From positions 4,154,001 through 4,218,000 of the forward strand of contig OY762251.1 in assembly GCA_963665395.2 (NCBI GenBank): a DNA stretch of 64,000 bases, in the 5' to 3' direction. Shown here in pieces: positions 49,834 through 58,983 of this stretch; within the stretch, counting starts at the first letter, position 1; each line of letters starts with the position of its first letter. The notes beneath the pieces are model-generated. The model saw nothing but the letters and a program-made list of their open reading frames with translations. It was not told where the DNA came from and did no database searches. The translations under genes were made by a program, and so were the position numbers. The DNA is from Bin87 sp963665395 (GTDB taxonomy: Bacteria > Chloroflexota > Dehalococcoidia > Lucifugimonadales > UBA3495).

Positions 49834-51954
49834 CTAGTGGCTGCCGTTGCCGTAGGGCTGGATAAGGACGCGCAACGTGCCGTCGTTCTCCTTGCGCTGG
49901 GTCAGCAGACGGTGGCCGGCCTGCTCTGCCCAATAGATTACGTCGTAGATGTTGAGCGCATCATGGAGGATGGCCTCGATGAACGAGGTGCGGTCGTATT
50001 CCATCTGGCGGCTCAGCGCGGCGATGACGCCGGCGCAGTTTTTGCCGCGACCGTCGATCACGGTCCAGCCGGTGTTGCCATTGCCGTTGCTGTAGCCGTT
50101 TCCGTTTCCGTAGCCATTGCCGCCGGGTGTCGCGCCCACCGGGGCGCGCACGTCGATCACGCCGCTCTTGCGCAGGTCCAACTGTTCCTTGAAATAGGCC
50201 ACGGCTTCCCACGCCACCGCACGGTCCCGTTCGCCGCTGGAGCACACCGCGCCGCGCACGCCCACGATGTCGGGGTTGATGCGGGCCAGTTCGTCCAGGT
50301 TTTCCAGCTTGAGGTGGCCGCTGAGGGCGGTGCTCAGGCCGGCTTGCTTGGCCTCCATGACCATATCGCGCAGGACGGGTTCGGGCATGAAGTCGAAGAG
50401 GTTGCGGCCGTCCTTGGTCAGCGTGTCGATGAGGAAACCGTCGCACTCGCCATCGATGGCCAACTGCACCATCAGGTGCGGGTCCAGGCCGCCTTCGAAC
50501 AGCAGGTTGTCGGCGAAGAGGGAGCCGATGAGCTTGGTGTCGGCGTTGCCGATGGCGGCGCGGGATTCACGCAGGACTTCCACGGCGGTTTCATAGTCGG
50601 AAACCTGGAACCCAACCTTGACTGAGGTGGCGTCCATCATCGCCGCGGCGTGGACTGCCATGGCAACGGTGCCCGGCTGGTTGGGCACCACCCCCAGCGT
50701 GACGCTGACGTGTTTATGGGCCGGGATAATATCCCGCACTTCCCGGACCAGACTGGGATGTGCGGAGCCTACCAGAGCTTCTTGCAGGTTTTTCAGATCG
50801 ATGATGTCGGCACCGCCCCGGTCAGCTTCGAGAGCCTCATCCCGATTCTGGGCGCTGACCAGCAGCATCATGCCGGATTCGCTGAGACCGCTGCGCCCGT
50901 CGCGAACGTTCGCCACCGGCGAACCGTTGAGCCAGGGCGCGTGGGGCCGGCCGTGGATAACTTCGCGGGCCGGTTGGGCCGGCGCTGCCTGGGGCAGCAG
51001 GGGTTCCAGTTCGCTCCACAGCTCGGCCTTTTCCTCTGGGGTGAGGTCAACTAACGGGGCGCGGACGCTGCCGCCGGCCATGCCCATCATCTCGCCCCAA
51101 GCCTTGCACATGGCGACGGGCAACGCGCCGCCCATCTTCTTCATGGTTCCGCCCCACCACTTGTCGGACAGCGCTTTGATGTCCTTCAGGTAGTGGTTGT
51201 AGAACTCCACGTCGTGGTCGCCGGCGGTGGCCCGGTCGATGAACTGGGTGTAATAGTTGTGACGCGGGGTGTCGAAACGCCAGTCGGAGGTGTTGGCGAA
51301 CATCACCTGCTGGTGGAAGCCGAGTTCCTTCGCTTTATGGAAGATCCATTCGTCCGGCGTGCTGATGATAGCGTCCCGTCCCACCAGGAGATGGGTTTCG
51401 ATGGAGATCTGCTGGTTGAAACTGGCTTCCTTGACGCCGACCACGTTGGGGATGGCGCAGAGGCGCTTCAACCCCTGGGGGCTGATGGTGATGCCGAATT
51501 GGGGGGAGTTGTAGAACATGATCGCCAAGTCAGCGCTGTCGGCGACCTGGCGGACGAAATCGACCACCTGATCCTCGGTTTTGGTGACCATGTAGGACGG
51601 TGCGATGATGAGCAGGTCGAAACCGCGTTGCTCCGCATGGCTGGCCAACGCGATGCTCTCGTTCAATGAGGTATGCGTCACGTGGGCGCCGATCAACCAG
51701 TGTCCAGCGGCTTCGTCGGCCACAGTGTCCATCACCAGCCGGCGCTCCGACTCGGTGAGGCTCCAGAATTCTCCCATGTTCCAGGTACAGCCGCCGCCGC
51801 GCACGCCCAGGCTCTGCACGTGGCGAATGTTGCGGCGCAATCCCTCGGTGTCCACCCGGTTGTCCGGGGTGAACGGAGTGACCAGGGTGGTCCATTGCCC
51901 TTTCAGCGTTTGCCAGGCCCATTCCTGCGCCTCGTGCTTGCGGTAATCGGCCAT
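49834..51954 (-). CDS. Three-domain fusion: DapA-like aldolase + MfnB-like synthase + TusA-like domain
   Basis: 706 residues. (1) About 1-325, DHDPS/NAL-type class I aldolase: LVTPFTPDNRVDTEGL, Tyr148 in IMFYNSP, Schiff-base Lys175 in VVGVKEAS. (2) About 361-595, MfnB/DUF556 fold ((5-formylfuran-3-yl)methyl phosphate synthase): LLVSAQNRDEALEADRGGADIIDLKN with Lys388, SVKVGF with Lys446, LIDTLTKDG with Asp510 and Lys514, GVRGAVCSSGERD. These match MfnB's active-site Lys27, Lys85, Asp151 and Lys155. (3) About 632-706, TusA/SirA-like: VIDGRGKNCAGVIAAL with Cys640, in which the usual Cys-Pro is Cys-Ala. A Gly/Asn linker (605-629) joins 2 and 3. Possibly a multistep enzyme for a furan-type compound; inferred. 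Confidence 0.82.
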   Translation of the reverse strand: MADYRKHEAQEWAWQTLKGQWTTLVTPFTPDNRVDTEGLRRNIRHVQSLGVRGGGCTWNMGEFWSLTESERRLVMDTVADEAAGHWLIGAHVTHTSLNESIALASHAEQRGFDLLIIAPSYMVTKTEDQVVDFVRQVADSADLAIMFYNSPQFGITISPQGLKRLCAIPNVVGVKEASFNQQISIETHLLVGRDAIISTPDEWIFHKAKELGFHQQVMFANTSDWRFDTPRHNYYTQFIDRATAGDHDVEFYNHYLKDIKALSDKWWGGTMKKMGGALPVAMCKAWGEMMGMAGGSVRAPLVDLTPEEKAELWSELEPLLPQAAPAQPAREVIHGRPHAPWLNGSPVANVRDGRSGLSESGMMLLVSAQNRDEALEADRGGADIIDLKNLQEALVGSAHPSLVREVRDIIPAHKHVSVTLGVVPNQPGTVAMAVHAAAMMDATSVKVGFQVSDYETAVEVLRESRAAIGNADTKLIGSLFADNLLFEGGLDPHLMVQLAIDGECDGFLIDTLTKDGRNLFDFMPEPVLRDMVMEAKQAGLSTALSGHLKLENLDELARINPDIVGVRGAVCSSGERDRAVAWEAVAYFKEQLDLRKSGVIDVRAPVGATPGGNGYGNGNGYSNGNGNTGWTVIDGRGKNCAGVIAALSRQMEYDRTSFIEAILHDALNIYDVIYWAEQAGHRLLTQRKENDGTLRVLIQPYGNGSH

Positions 51955-51971
51955 AATAGAAAGCCTCCAAC

Positions 51972-51998
51972 GCGATTGATCAAAGGCGATTGATCAAA
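51972..51998 (-). promoter_or_regulatory. Tandem 13-bp direct repeats upstream of fusion gene
   Basis: GCGATTGATCAAA at 51972-51984 and 51986-51998, 14-base period, 18-45 bases upstream of the start at 51954. Each contains the palindrome TGATCA. Candidate operator or slippage product. Confidence 0.35.
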
Positions 51999-52275
51999 AA
52001 TCGTACCGTTACAACTTCTATGCCATTTGCAGGGCGGGCCGGCTGAATGCTGCCGGCGCGGTCAACCGCTTGGCTGGGAATAGTGTACGGGCCGGCCGGC
52101 CCTCAGTCAACGCTGCCTGGCCGATCCGGGCGTTTGCGTCGCCTTGAGCTCCCCTTTACAATCCCAGCCAATCAAAAGTTGGCAGACCCTTTGCGCCCGG
52201 GTGTTTCCGTTGCAGCAATCTGAAATCGCAGCGCCTGTTGACCGCTCCCATCTCCCGCTGGGTGGCCGCACCATC

Positions 52276-53454
52276 ATGCCGGGCCTTGCCGTCGGTCACG
52301 TGGTGTTTCACTGGGTAGTGCAGAGCTTTATCGTGGCGCTGCCGGAGATCCAGGCCGCCTTCGGCCTGTCAGCGGTGGGAGTGGGCGGGTTATTGTCGGC
52401 GCGGGAGGTGGCGGCCGGCATCGTTGCCCTGCCCGGCGGCGTGGCGGTGGACATCATTCGGCGATACTGGGGACTGCTGTTGGCGGCAATGCTGGGCGCC
52501 TGCGCGCTGGGGTCCCTGGTCATCGGGGTGTCACCGTTTTACGTTCTGCTGATGTTCGGGATAGCAATGGTTGCGGCGTCTCATTCCATCTGGCACCTGC
52601 CCGCGTCGTCGTCGCTTTCCTACCATTTCGAGCAGCGGCGCGGGACGGCTCTGTCGATCCACGGCGTGGGCGGAAGTATCGGAGACGTTGCGGGACCGGT
52701 GGCGACCGGGGCGCTGCTGCTGTTCCTAACCTGGCGCGAGATGTTGAGCATCTACGCCGCCGTACCCTTGATCCTGGCCATAATGGCAGTGTGGGCGTTT
52801 CGGAATATTGGTCGGGTCAGGGATGAGGAAACGAGCGACGTGGACATGGGCAGCCGGATCGCGGTGACGAAGCGGATGCTCCAAAGTCCGGCGCTGTGGG
52901 GGTTCATGGCGGTGCGGGGGTTGCGGCAAATGGCGCTGGTGGCCCTGGTGACCATTTTGCCCCTCTACCTGGACGCCGGTCTGGGGTTTAGCGAGTGGAA
53001 CCGGGGCTTCCACATCGGCCTGCTCATTGCCGTTGGCTTGGTCGCCAAAACCGGGGCGGGATATTTGTCGGATCGTTTGGGACGGAAGCAGGTGCTGGTG
53101 CCGGGATTGATCTGGTCCTGCGTGATGGCGTTGGCGTTGGTGATTTTCGACGCTGGCATCCTGCTCACTATCACCATTGCGCTTTTGGGACTGTTCCTTT
53201 ACCCCGACCAACCCATACTTACGGCGGCGCTTCTGGAGTACGTGGGGCGGGAGGTGGCTTCAACCGGGCTGGGAGTGGTGGCCTTCGCCGCCTTCCTGAT
53301 GGCGGCCGTTTCCTCCATAATCGCCGGAGCGTTGTACGAGACGCAGGGCTTCGCCGCCGCCATGTACTACGTCGCGGCGCTGTTCGCGGCATCGGCGGTA
53401 GTCTTTCTAATGTTGCCGATGTCGAGAAGAGAGGATGCCGAGGCGGCTATGTGA
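52276..53454 (+). CDS. MFS transporter
   Basis: 392 residues from the ATG at 52276. The frame is open to 52144 with TTG and GTG (52201) options, but no ribosome-binding site supports any of them. Twelve-helix pattern: MPGLAVGHVVFHWVVQSFIVALPEIQ, LSAREVAAGIVALPGGVAVDIIRRYWG, IWHLPASSSLSYHFEQRRGTALSIHGVGGSIGDVAGPVATGALL, and in the second half VGLVAKTGAGYLSDRLGRKQVLVPGL (motif A-like). Inner-membrane exporter or importer of unknown substrate. Its end overlaps the convergent mutM stop by 8 bases. Confidence 0.85.
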   Translation: MPGLAVGHVVFHWVVQSFIVALPEIQAAFGLSAVGVGGLLSAREVAAGIVALPGGVAVDIIRRYWGLLLAAMLGACALGSLVIGVSPFYVLLMFGIAMVAASHSIWHLPASSSLSYHFEQRRGTALSIHGVGGSIGDVAGPVATGALLLFLTWREMLSIYAAVPLILAIMAVWAFRNIGRVRDEETSDVDMGSRIAVTKRMLQSPALWGFMAVRGLRQMALVALVTILPLYLDAGLGFSEWNRGFHIGLLIAVGLVAKTGAGYLSDRLGRKQVLVPGLIWSCVMALALVIFDAGILLTITIALLGLFLYPDQPILTAALLEYVGREVASTGLGVVAFAAFLMAAVSSIIAGALYETQGFAAAMYYVAALFAASAVVFLMLPMSRREDAEAAM

Positions 53455-54271
53455 CCGTGACAGCCTTGGGCTGGCAGGACGGACAGTGCCACGAACTGCG
53501 CCCGCGCACCCGGAGCATTGCCACTTCCCCACCGCATTGCGGACACGGCTCGCTCTTGCTGCGGGGAATCGTCCACGGCGACAGCGCCACCGGCGGGTCG
53601 GGCCATTCCGCATCGCGCGCGGCGGCGTAGGCGGCGACGGAGCGGGTGAGGGCGGTTACTATGGCGCGGTGCAGACGAGGGAGTTCATCGTCGGTCAATC
53701 CGTTGGCCGTCCGCTCCGGGTGGATCCCGGACAGATACAGAGCCTCGTCAGCGTAGAGGTTGCCCAGGCCGGCGATGACCGACTGTTCCAGCAGCAGGGC
53801 TTTCACGGGCGCTTTGCGGCCGGCCAACGCCGCCGCCAAAACCGGAGCCGTGAAAGAGTCTTCCAGCGGTTCCGGACCCATTCTGGACATGGCGTCGGCG
53901 GGGTCGGCCAGCAGCCACAGATGGCCGAACTTGCGCGAGTCGATGAAGCGCATCTCCCGCCCATCGTCTAAAGGGAACGTATGCCGGAGCATGGCCGTCG
54001 GTTCCTGCCCGGCGTCGTGGATGCGCAGGCTGCCGGTCATGCCCAGGTGCAGGACCAAAAACTGATCGTCGTCCAGGGCGGCGATCAGGTATTTGCCCCG
54101 GCGCTGCACGTCGGTCACCATCCGGCCGGCGACGCCTTCGATGAACTCGCCCACCGACGGCGCGCGGACGGTTTTCGCCCAAGTGATTTCGGGCGCGCCG
54201 AAACGCCGACCCGCCAGCCCGGAACGGAGCAGGTACTGGCGGGTGTTTTCAACCTCCGGCAATTCGGGCAT
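53447..54271 (-). CDS. mutM: Formamidopyrimidine-DNA glycosylase
   Basis: 274 residues. N-terminal MPELPEVENTRQYL with catalytic Pro2/Glu3. Lys of the beta-hairpin in VTDVQRRGKYLIAAL. The H2TH region is LLLEQSVIAGLGNLYADEALYLSGIHP. The C-terminal zinc finger is CPQCGGEVAMLRVRGRSSWHCPSCQ. Removes oxidised purines such as 8-oxoguanine. 6 bases after ileS, so the pair is probably one operon. Confidence 0.96.
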   Translation of the reverse strand: MPELPEVENTRQYLLRSGLAGRRFGAPEITWAKTVRAPSVGEFIEGVAGRMVTDVQRRGKYLIAALDDDQFLVLHLGMTGSLRIHDAGQEPTAMLRHTFPLDDGREMRFIDSRKFGHLWLLADPADAMSRMGPEPLEDSFTAPVLAAALAGRKAPVKALLLEQSVIAGLGNLYADEALYLSGIHPERTANGLTDDELPRLHRAIVTALTRSVAAYAAARDAEWPDPPVALSPWTIPRSKSEPCPQCGGEVAMLRVRGRSSWHCPSCQPKAVTVT

Positions 54272-54277
54272 GGCCGG

Positions 54278-57200
54278 CTAACCCGACGCCACCCGGCGCA
54301 CGCCCAGGGTGACTTCCATGTCCTCGATTTTGGCGGTTTCCGCCTGGGCATCGTCGCCGGGAGCGGCGGCAAGCAGGTCATCGCTCAACGTTTCCTGCTT
54401 GATGTAGTCGCCGTGGACGCTCATCACGCGAGACACGGCGTCCGGCCCCTGGTAGTAGGTCACGATGCGGTCGGTGATTTCAAACCGCGCCGACTTGCGC
54501 AGGTTCTGGATGCGATGGGACAGTTCGCGGGCCAGTCCTTCGTCCGCCAGTTCCGGCGTCAGTCGGGCGTCCACCGCCACCATGTATCCAGCCTCCAGCG
54601 CGGCGGAGTAGCCGTTGACGGACACCACGGTGTCGCTGTCGTCGCCGGCGGCTTCTTGAGCCTGGGAATACAAGCTCTGGTCACCGTTAATCGCTCGCAA
54701 TTCCTTGATGTTCAACTCCTCAAGGATTTGAGGGCGCACTTGGGTCAAATAATTCACTTCGGCATCGGAGCGAGTCTTGACCAACACCTCGGCCAAGGGC
54801 TGACGCACTTTGAGACCAGCTTTGCTTCGCGCCGAGCGGCCCATGCTGGAGACGCGGATCGCCAGGCGGGTAGCGTCCATGATGTCGCGGTCAATCAAGG
54901 AGACGTCCGCTACCGGGTAGTCGGCCAGATGCACGCTGTCCGGGCCGTCCGGGTTGTAGCGCAGTTCCAGGTTGTGGTACATCTGCTCGGAGACGAAGGG
55001 AGCCAGCGGCGCCATCAATCGGGCCACCGTGGTCAGGCATTGGTACAGGGTGGCGTAGGCGCCGATTTTATCGGCGTCGTGTTCCGATCTCCAGAACCGG
55101 CGGCGGGAGCGGCGCACGTACCAGTTGGACAGGACGTCGATGAACTCGGCGATGCGCCGGCCGGCGTCGGTGGGGTTGTAGTTGTCCAGGTGGTCGTCCA
55201 CCACCTGCACCAACTGGTTCAGTTCCGCCAGCGCCCAGCGGTCCAGCTCCGCCTCCGGTCGCCAGCCGTCGGGGATTTGGGACGGCTCGAACTCGTCAAT
55301 GTTGGCGTAGTTGGTAAAGAAGGAATAGACGTTCCACAGGGTCAGCAGCACCTGGCGCAAAGTCTGCTGCACCAGCCGGTCGGAGAAGCGGCGCGGCTCG
55401 CCGGGATGAGAGGCGGTGAACAGATACCAGCGCAGGGCGTCGGCGCCGTGGGAGTCCAGGATGGTATCCGGTTCAACGATGTTGCCCAGACGCTTGCTCA
55501 TCTTGCGTCCGCGCCCGTCGAGGATGAGGCCCAGGCAGATGACGTTGCGGTAGGCCATGTCATCCTGCAACAGGGTGGACAGGGCGTGCAGGCTGTAGAA
55601 CCAGCCGCGGGTCTGGTCAACGGCCTCGCAGATGTAGTCCGCCGGTAGGCGTCCGTCGGTGGCGATGTCCTGATTCTCGAAGGGAAAATGCCATTGGGCG
55701 AAGGGCATCATCCCGGAATCGAACCAGCAGTCCATCACCTCCGGAATGCGATACATGACGCCGCCGCAGTCCGGGGAAAGGCAGGGCCACGTCACTTCGT
55801 CAACGTCGGGGCGGTGCAGGTCCAGGCCGTTCAATTCCTGGGCGGCGCGTTCCGCAAGTTCGGAGATACTGCCCACGCAGTCCATTGCCCCGCACTTATC
55901 GCATCGCCAAATGGGAATTGGGGTGCCCCAATACCGTTCCCGGGAGATGGCCCAGTCCACGTTGTTGCGGAGCCATTCGCCGAACCGGCCTTCACGAATG
56001 TGACCGGGATACCAGTTGATGCCGCTGTTGATGTCCACCAAGCGGTCTTTGACGGCGGTGGTGCGGATGTACCAGGAGGTTTTGGCGTAGTACAGCAACG
56101 GGGTGTCGCACCGCCAGCAGAAGGGGTAGGTATGGCGGTACACGCCCTGATGGTAGAGGAGGCCGCGTTCTTCCAGGTCGGCGGCGATTTCCGGGTCAGC
56201 GTCTTTGACGAACTTGCCGGCGAAGGGGTAGTCGCCGGTGATGACGCCCTGGAGGTCAACCTGCTGGACGAAGGCGAGTTCCTGTTCCCGGCCCAGGGCC
56301 AGGTCTTCGTCACCGAAGGCCGGAGCGATGTGGACGATGCCGGTGCCGTCGTCCATGCTGACGAAATCCGCGGCCACAACTCGAGGCGCGTAGCTGTCGG
56401 CTTCTTCCAACGTAGTTTGCCCGTCGGGACCGCGGACGAATTGGCGGATGGGACTCCGGTATTCGGTTGCGTCGTACAGGGGACGGTAGGGGAGGTCAAC
56501 AAGGTCGCTGCCGCGGACGGTTATGACTACCGAATATTCCTCTTGCAGTACGTTGAGGAGGGCAGTGGCCAGTATCAATTGACAGTCGGCGGTTTCCACA
56601 ACGGAGTATTCGGCGTCGGCGTCCACAGCCAGGGCGGTGTTGCCGGGCAAGGTCCATGGCGTGGTAGTCCAGGCCAGGAAGAAGGTGGACGTATCATCGA
56701 GCCAAGTGGTGGCTTCAAATTTGATGAATACGCTCGGATCCGGGGTGTTCTCCCGGTAGCCCAGCGCGACCTCGTGGGACGACAGGCTGGAAACGCAGCG
56801 CGGGCAATGCGGGGTGCCGCGACGGTCTTCGTACAGCAGGCCGCGATCCCACAGCTGCTTGAGGATCCACCAGCCAGTTTCGATGTAGTCGGTTTCCAGC
56901 GTCACGTAGGGATCGTCCATATCGACCCAGTAGCCGATACGGTCGGTCATCACCTCCCAGTCCTTCACGTACCGGAAGACGCTTTCCCGGCAGCGTTGGT
57001 TGAACTCGGCGATGCCGTACTCCTCAATGTCGCGCTTGGAGGAGAGGCCCAGCTCCTGCTCAACGGCCATCTCCACCGGCAGGCCGTGGGTGTCCCAGCC
57101 GCCTTTGCGGATGACCCGGCAGCCCTTCATGGTACGGTAGCGGGAAATCACGTCCTTGAACACCCGCGCCAATACATGATGGATGCCGGGACTGCCGTTG

Positions 57201-57355
57201 GCGGTGGGCGGCCCCTCGTACATCATGAAGAGCGGAGCGTCCGGTCGTTCGTCCACCGAACGACGGAACACGTCGCGTTCCTTCCAATATTCCAGAATCT
57301 CAGCGTCCAGGTCGGGGAAGCTGACCCGACTGGAAACCACGTCAAAACCTGCCAT
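54278..57355 (-). CDS. ileS: Isoleucyl-tRNA synthetase (type 2-like)
   Basis: 1025 residues from the ATG at 57355; the frame is open upstream to 57718 but overlaps thiD and repeat DNA. Class I signatures: PPTANGSPGIHHVLARVFKDVISRY (HIGH-type, here GIHHV) and GRKMSKRLGN (KMSKS-type). The editing domain is AWTTTPWTLPGNTALAV. A long C-terminal region suits the IleS2, eukaryote-like group, often naturally mupirocin-tolerant; that property is not shown here. Charges tRNA(Ile). No T-box leader was recognised in the 112-base gap before it, which holds a repeat. Confidence 0.95.
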   Translation of the reverse strand: MAGFDVVSSRVSFPDLDAEILEYWKERDVFRRSVDERPDAPLFMMYEGPPTANGSPGIHHVLARVFKDVISRYRTMKGCRVIRKGGWDTHGLPVEMAVEQELGLSSKRDIEEYGIAEFNQRCRESVFRYVKDWEVMTDRIGYWVDMDDPYVTLETDYIETGWWILKQLWDRGLLYEDRRGTPHCPRCVSSLSSHEVALGYRENTPDPSVFIKFEATTWLDDTSTFFLAWTTTPWTLPGNTALAVDADAEYSVVETADCQLILATALLNVLQEEYSVVITVRGSDLVDLPYRPLYDATEYRSPIRQFVRGPDGQTTLEEADSYAPRVVAADFVSMDDGTGIVHIAPAFGDEDLALGREQELAFVQQVDLQGVITGDYPFAGKFVKDADPEIAADLEERGLLYHQGVYRHTYPFCWRCDTPLLYYAKTSWYIRTTAVKDRLVDINSGINWYPGHIREGRFGEWLRNNVDWAISRERYWGTPIPIWRCDKCGAMDCVGSISELAERAAQELNGLDLHRPDVDEVTWPCLSPDCGGVMYRIPEVMDCWFDSGMMPFAQWHFPFENQDIATDGRLPADYICEAVDQTRGWFYSLHALSTLLQDDMAYRNVICLGLILDGRGRKMSKRLGNIVEPDTILDSHGADALRWYLFTASHPGEPRRFSDRLVQQTLRQVLLTLWNVYSFFTNYANIDEFEPSQIPDGWRPEAELDRWALAELNQLVQVVDDHLDNYNPTDAGRRIAEFIDVLSNWYVRRSRRRFWRSEHDADKIGAYATLYQCLTTVARLMAPLAPFVSEQMYHNLELRYNPDGPDSVHLADYPVADVSLIDRDIMDATRLAIRVSSMGRSARSKAGLKVRQPLAEVLVKTRSDAEVNYLTQVRPQILEELNIKELRAINGDQSLYSQAQEAAGDDSDTVVSVNGYSAALEAGYMVAVDARLTPELADEGLARELSHRIQNLRKSARFEITDRIVTYYQGPDAVSRVMSVHGDYIKQETLSDDLLAAAPGDDAQAETAKIEDMEVTLGVRRVASG

Positions 57356-57377
57356 GTGGGAATACCTCGGTGAGTGT

Positions 57378-57430
57378 GGATTCCGTCCCCGTGTCAAGCA
57401 CGGGGCAGGCTGTTCTTTCGCCGGAATGAC
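57378..57430. repeat. MITE-like inverted repeat upstream of ileS
   Basis: GGATTCCG and CGGAATGAC-type ends with an inner CCCCGTG-TCAAG-CACGGGG stem, 53 bp. Resembles the common CGTCATTCCGGCGAAAG class of bacterial repeats. Lies between thiD and ileS, possibly affecting read-through. Confidence 0.65.
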
Positions 57431-57467
57431 GAAACATTGAGACTGAGATTGTAGCGTAGCCGGCTTA

Positions 57468-58265
57468 CTACCAGAAAGCGTGAAAATGGTGCAACGGGCC
57501 GTGGCCCCGTCCGATTGGATAGGACGCCCGTATCGCCTCGGTAACGTATTCCTTGGCCTGGCCCACCGCTGCGGGCGGTTCCAGCCCGTGGGCCAAACCG
57601 GCGGCCACGGCTGAGGCGAAGGTACATCCGGTGCCGTGGGTGTTGGTGGAAGGAATACGTTCCGTGGTGAATTCCTGGAACCGCTCACCGTCGTAGAACA
57701 CATCCGTCGGTGGGCCATCGCGATGCCCGCCTTTAATGACCACGGTGCGGGCGCCCATATCGATTATGCTCAGCGCAGCCTGCCGGACATCGTCATCGGC
57801 GCTAATGGTTAGCCCGGTCAAGTCTTCGGCTTCGGGAATGTTGGGAGTGACCACGGCGGCTAGTGGAATGAGAGAGTTGCAGATTGAGGCAATGGCTTCC
57901 TCGCGGAGCAGGCGGTCGCCGCTCTTGGCCACCATCACCGGGTCCACCACCAGGTTGACTATGCCATGCCGCCGGATGGCGTCGGCCACCGTCTCGACGA
58001 TGGCGCTGGAAGACAGCATTCCGGTCTTGACCGCGTCGGCCCCAATGTCGGTGATCACAGCGTCGATCTGCGCGGCGATTACATCGGTCGGAACCTCATG
58101 CACCGCGGTGACGCCAACGGTGTTCTGCGCCGTTATGGCAGTGAGTGTTGACGTGCCGAACACGCCCAGGGCCGAAAGGGTCTTGAGATCCGCCTGGATT
58201 CCAGCCCCGCCGCCGGAATCGGAGCCGGCGATGGTCATTACGGTGGGCGGACGCGAGGCGGTCAT
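57468..58265 (-). CDS. thiD: Hydroxymethylpyrimidine/phosphomethylpyrimidine kinase
   Basis: 265 residues. VMTIAGSDSGGGAGIQADLKTLSALGVFGTSTLTAITAQNT, the N-terminal ribokinase-fold signature; KTGMLSSSAIVETVADAI; VVDPVMVAKSGDRLL; GTGCTFASAVAAGLAHG with the anion hole and catalytic Asp replaced in context TGCTFAS. Phosphorylates HMP and HMP-P for thiamine synthesis. Other thi genes are absent here; HMP may be salvaged. 30 bases after the GYD gene. Confidence 0.95.
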   Translation of the reverse strand: MTASRPPTVMTIAGSDSGGGAGIQADLKTLSALGVFGTSTLTAITAQNTVGVTAVHEVPTDVIAAQIDAVITDIGADAVKTGMLSSSAIVETVADAIRRHGIVNLVVDPVMVAKSGDRLLREEAIASICNSLIPLAAVVTPNIPEAEDLTGLTISADDDVRQAALSIIDMGARTVVIKGGHRDGPPTDVFYDGERFQEFTTERIPSTNTHGTGCTFASAVAAGLAHGLEPPAAVGQAKEYVTEAIRASYPIGRGHGPLHHFHAFW

Positions 58266-58295
58266 GGTGTCTCCCCGGACGGCGCAGCGGTCGGG

Positions 58296-58679
58296 CTAAT
58301 CGGGCTCATCCGGCAGCCGCCACTCGTCGCTGCCCTCGCTTTCGTCAGGCCCGTTGGGAATGGCCAGGGCCACGGCGGCGTCGCGCAGGATGCTGATGTG
58401 CTCCTCGTCAGAGAGCACGCCGACAGGCATGGCGGGCAGCGTTTCGATGTTCAAGCCGGCCCGAACCCCCAGCTCCAGCGAAAGCCGGGCCGCAGCGTGG
58501 TTGTCAGCCGCTTCGGTGATGATGACAAAGTCGTGCCGTCCCAACACCGCGTACTGAGTCAGCACCTTGCTGGTGGGGGTTTCCGCGTCCAAAGCGGCTT
58601 CAGCCAGCAGGTTGGGGTTGGCCTGGCTCATCCGGCGACCCCGGCCGGTGAGATTGGCCAGCATTATGTAGAGTGGCAT
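58296..58679 (-). CDS. GYD-domain protein
   Basis: 127 residues: MPLYIMLANLTGRGRRMSQANPNLL at the N-terminus, TQYAVLGRHDFVIITEAADNHAAARLSLELGVRAGLNIETLPAMPV in the body. The family's GxYD motif is GRHDFV here. Dimeric ferredoxin-like fold, function unknown in all members. The C-terminal tail (PDESEGSDEWRLPDEPD) is acidic and disordered. Confidence 0.85.
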   Translation of the reverse strand: MPLYIMLANLTGRGRRMSQANPNLLAEAALDAETPTSKVLTQYAVLGRHDFVIITEAADNHAAARLSLELGVRAGLNIETLPAMPVGVLSDEEHISILRDAAVALAIPNGPDESEGSDEWRLPDEPD

Positions 58680-58797
58680 CGCAAGCGTCCTCGATGGCGG
58701 CTCCGGGAGAGTTACGGTGCGGGAGCCATCGCAAGTATAACATCACCTATGGATAGTCCGGCACAGACCGCCATAGACCGCCCCGATTCTTTTGTTT

Positions 58798-58882
58798 GTC
58801 ATTGCGAGGAGCGGTAGCGACGTGGCAATCCGGTCAGACCCGTGCCGTCGGAACGAGATTGCCACGCTACGCTCGCAATGAC
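58798..58882. repeat. GTCATTGCGAG-type MITE-like repeat, copy 2
   Basis: 85 bp with GTCATTGCGAG and CTCGCAATGAC-type ends, inner GACGTGGCAATC and GATTGCCACGCTA. Same class as 48803-48893. Sits in the 304-base gap 58680-58983, in which nothing else is recognised. Confidence 0.85.
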
Positions 58883-58983
58883 AACCGGATGATCGAAAAG
58901 CCCTGATAGACCGCCCGGATGCTCCGTGCTATTATCCCGAACAGACTGGAACAGTAATTTTGTGTCCCCAGGCGGAGGCTCGT

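Noticed and set aside
53981..57373. Long open frames (up to about 560 codons) on the plus strand opposite ileS
   Set aside because: They are antisense to a well-supported synthetase, have Gly/Val/His-rich composition typical of complement reading in high-GC DNA, and no family resemblance.
57356..57467. T-box leader for ileS
   Set aside because: The 112-base gap holds a MITE-like repeat; no T-box sequence (TGGnACCGCG-like) or specifier stem was seen.
54278..57718. Extended ileS start at 57718
   Set aside because: The extra 121 residues run through thiD and a repeat and look non-coding; the family alignment begins at 57355.
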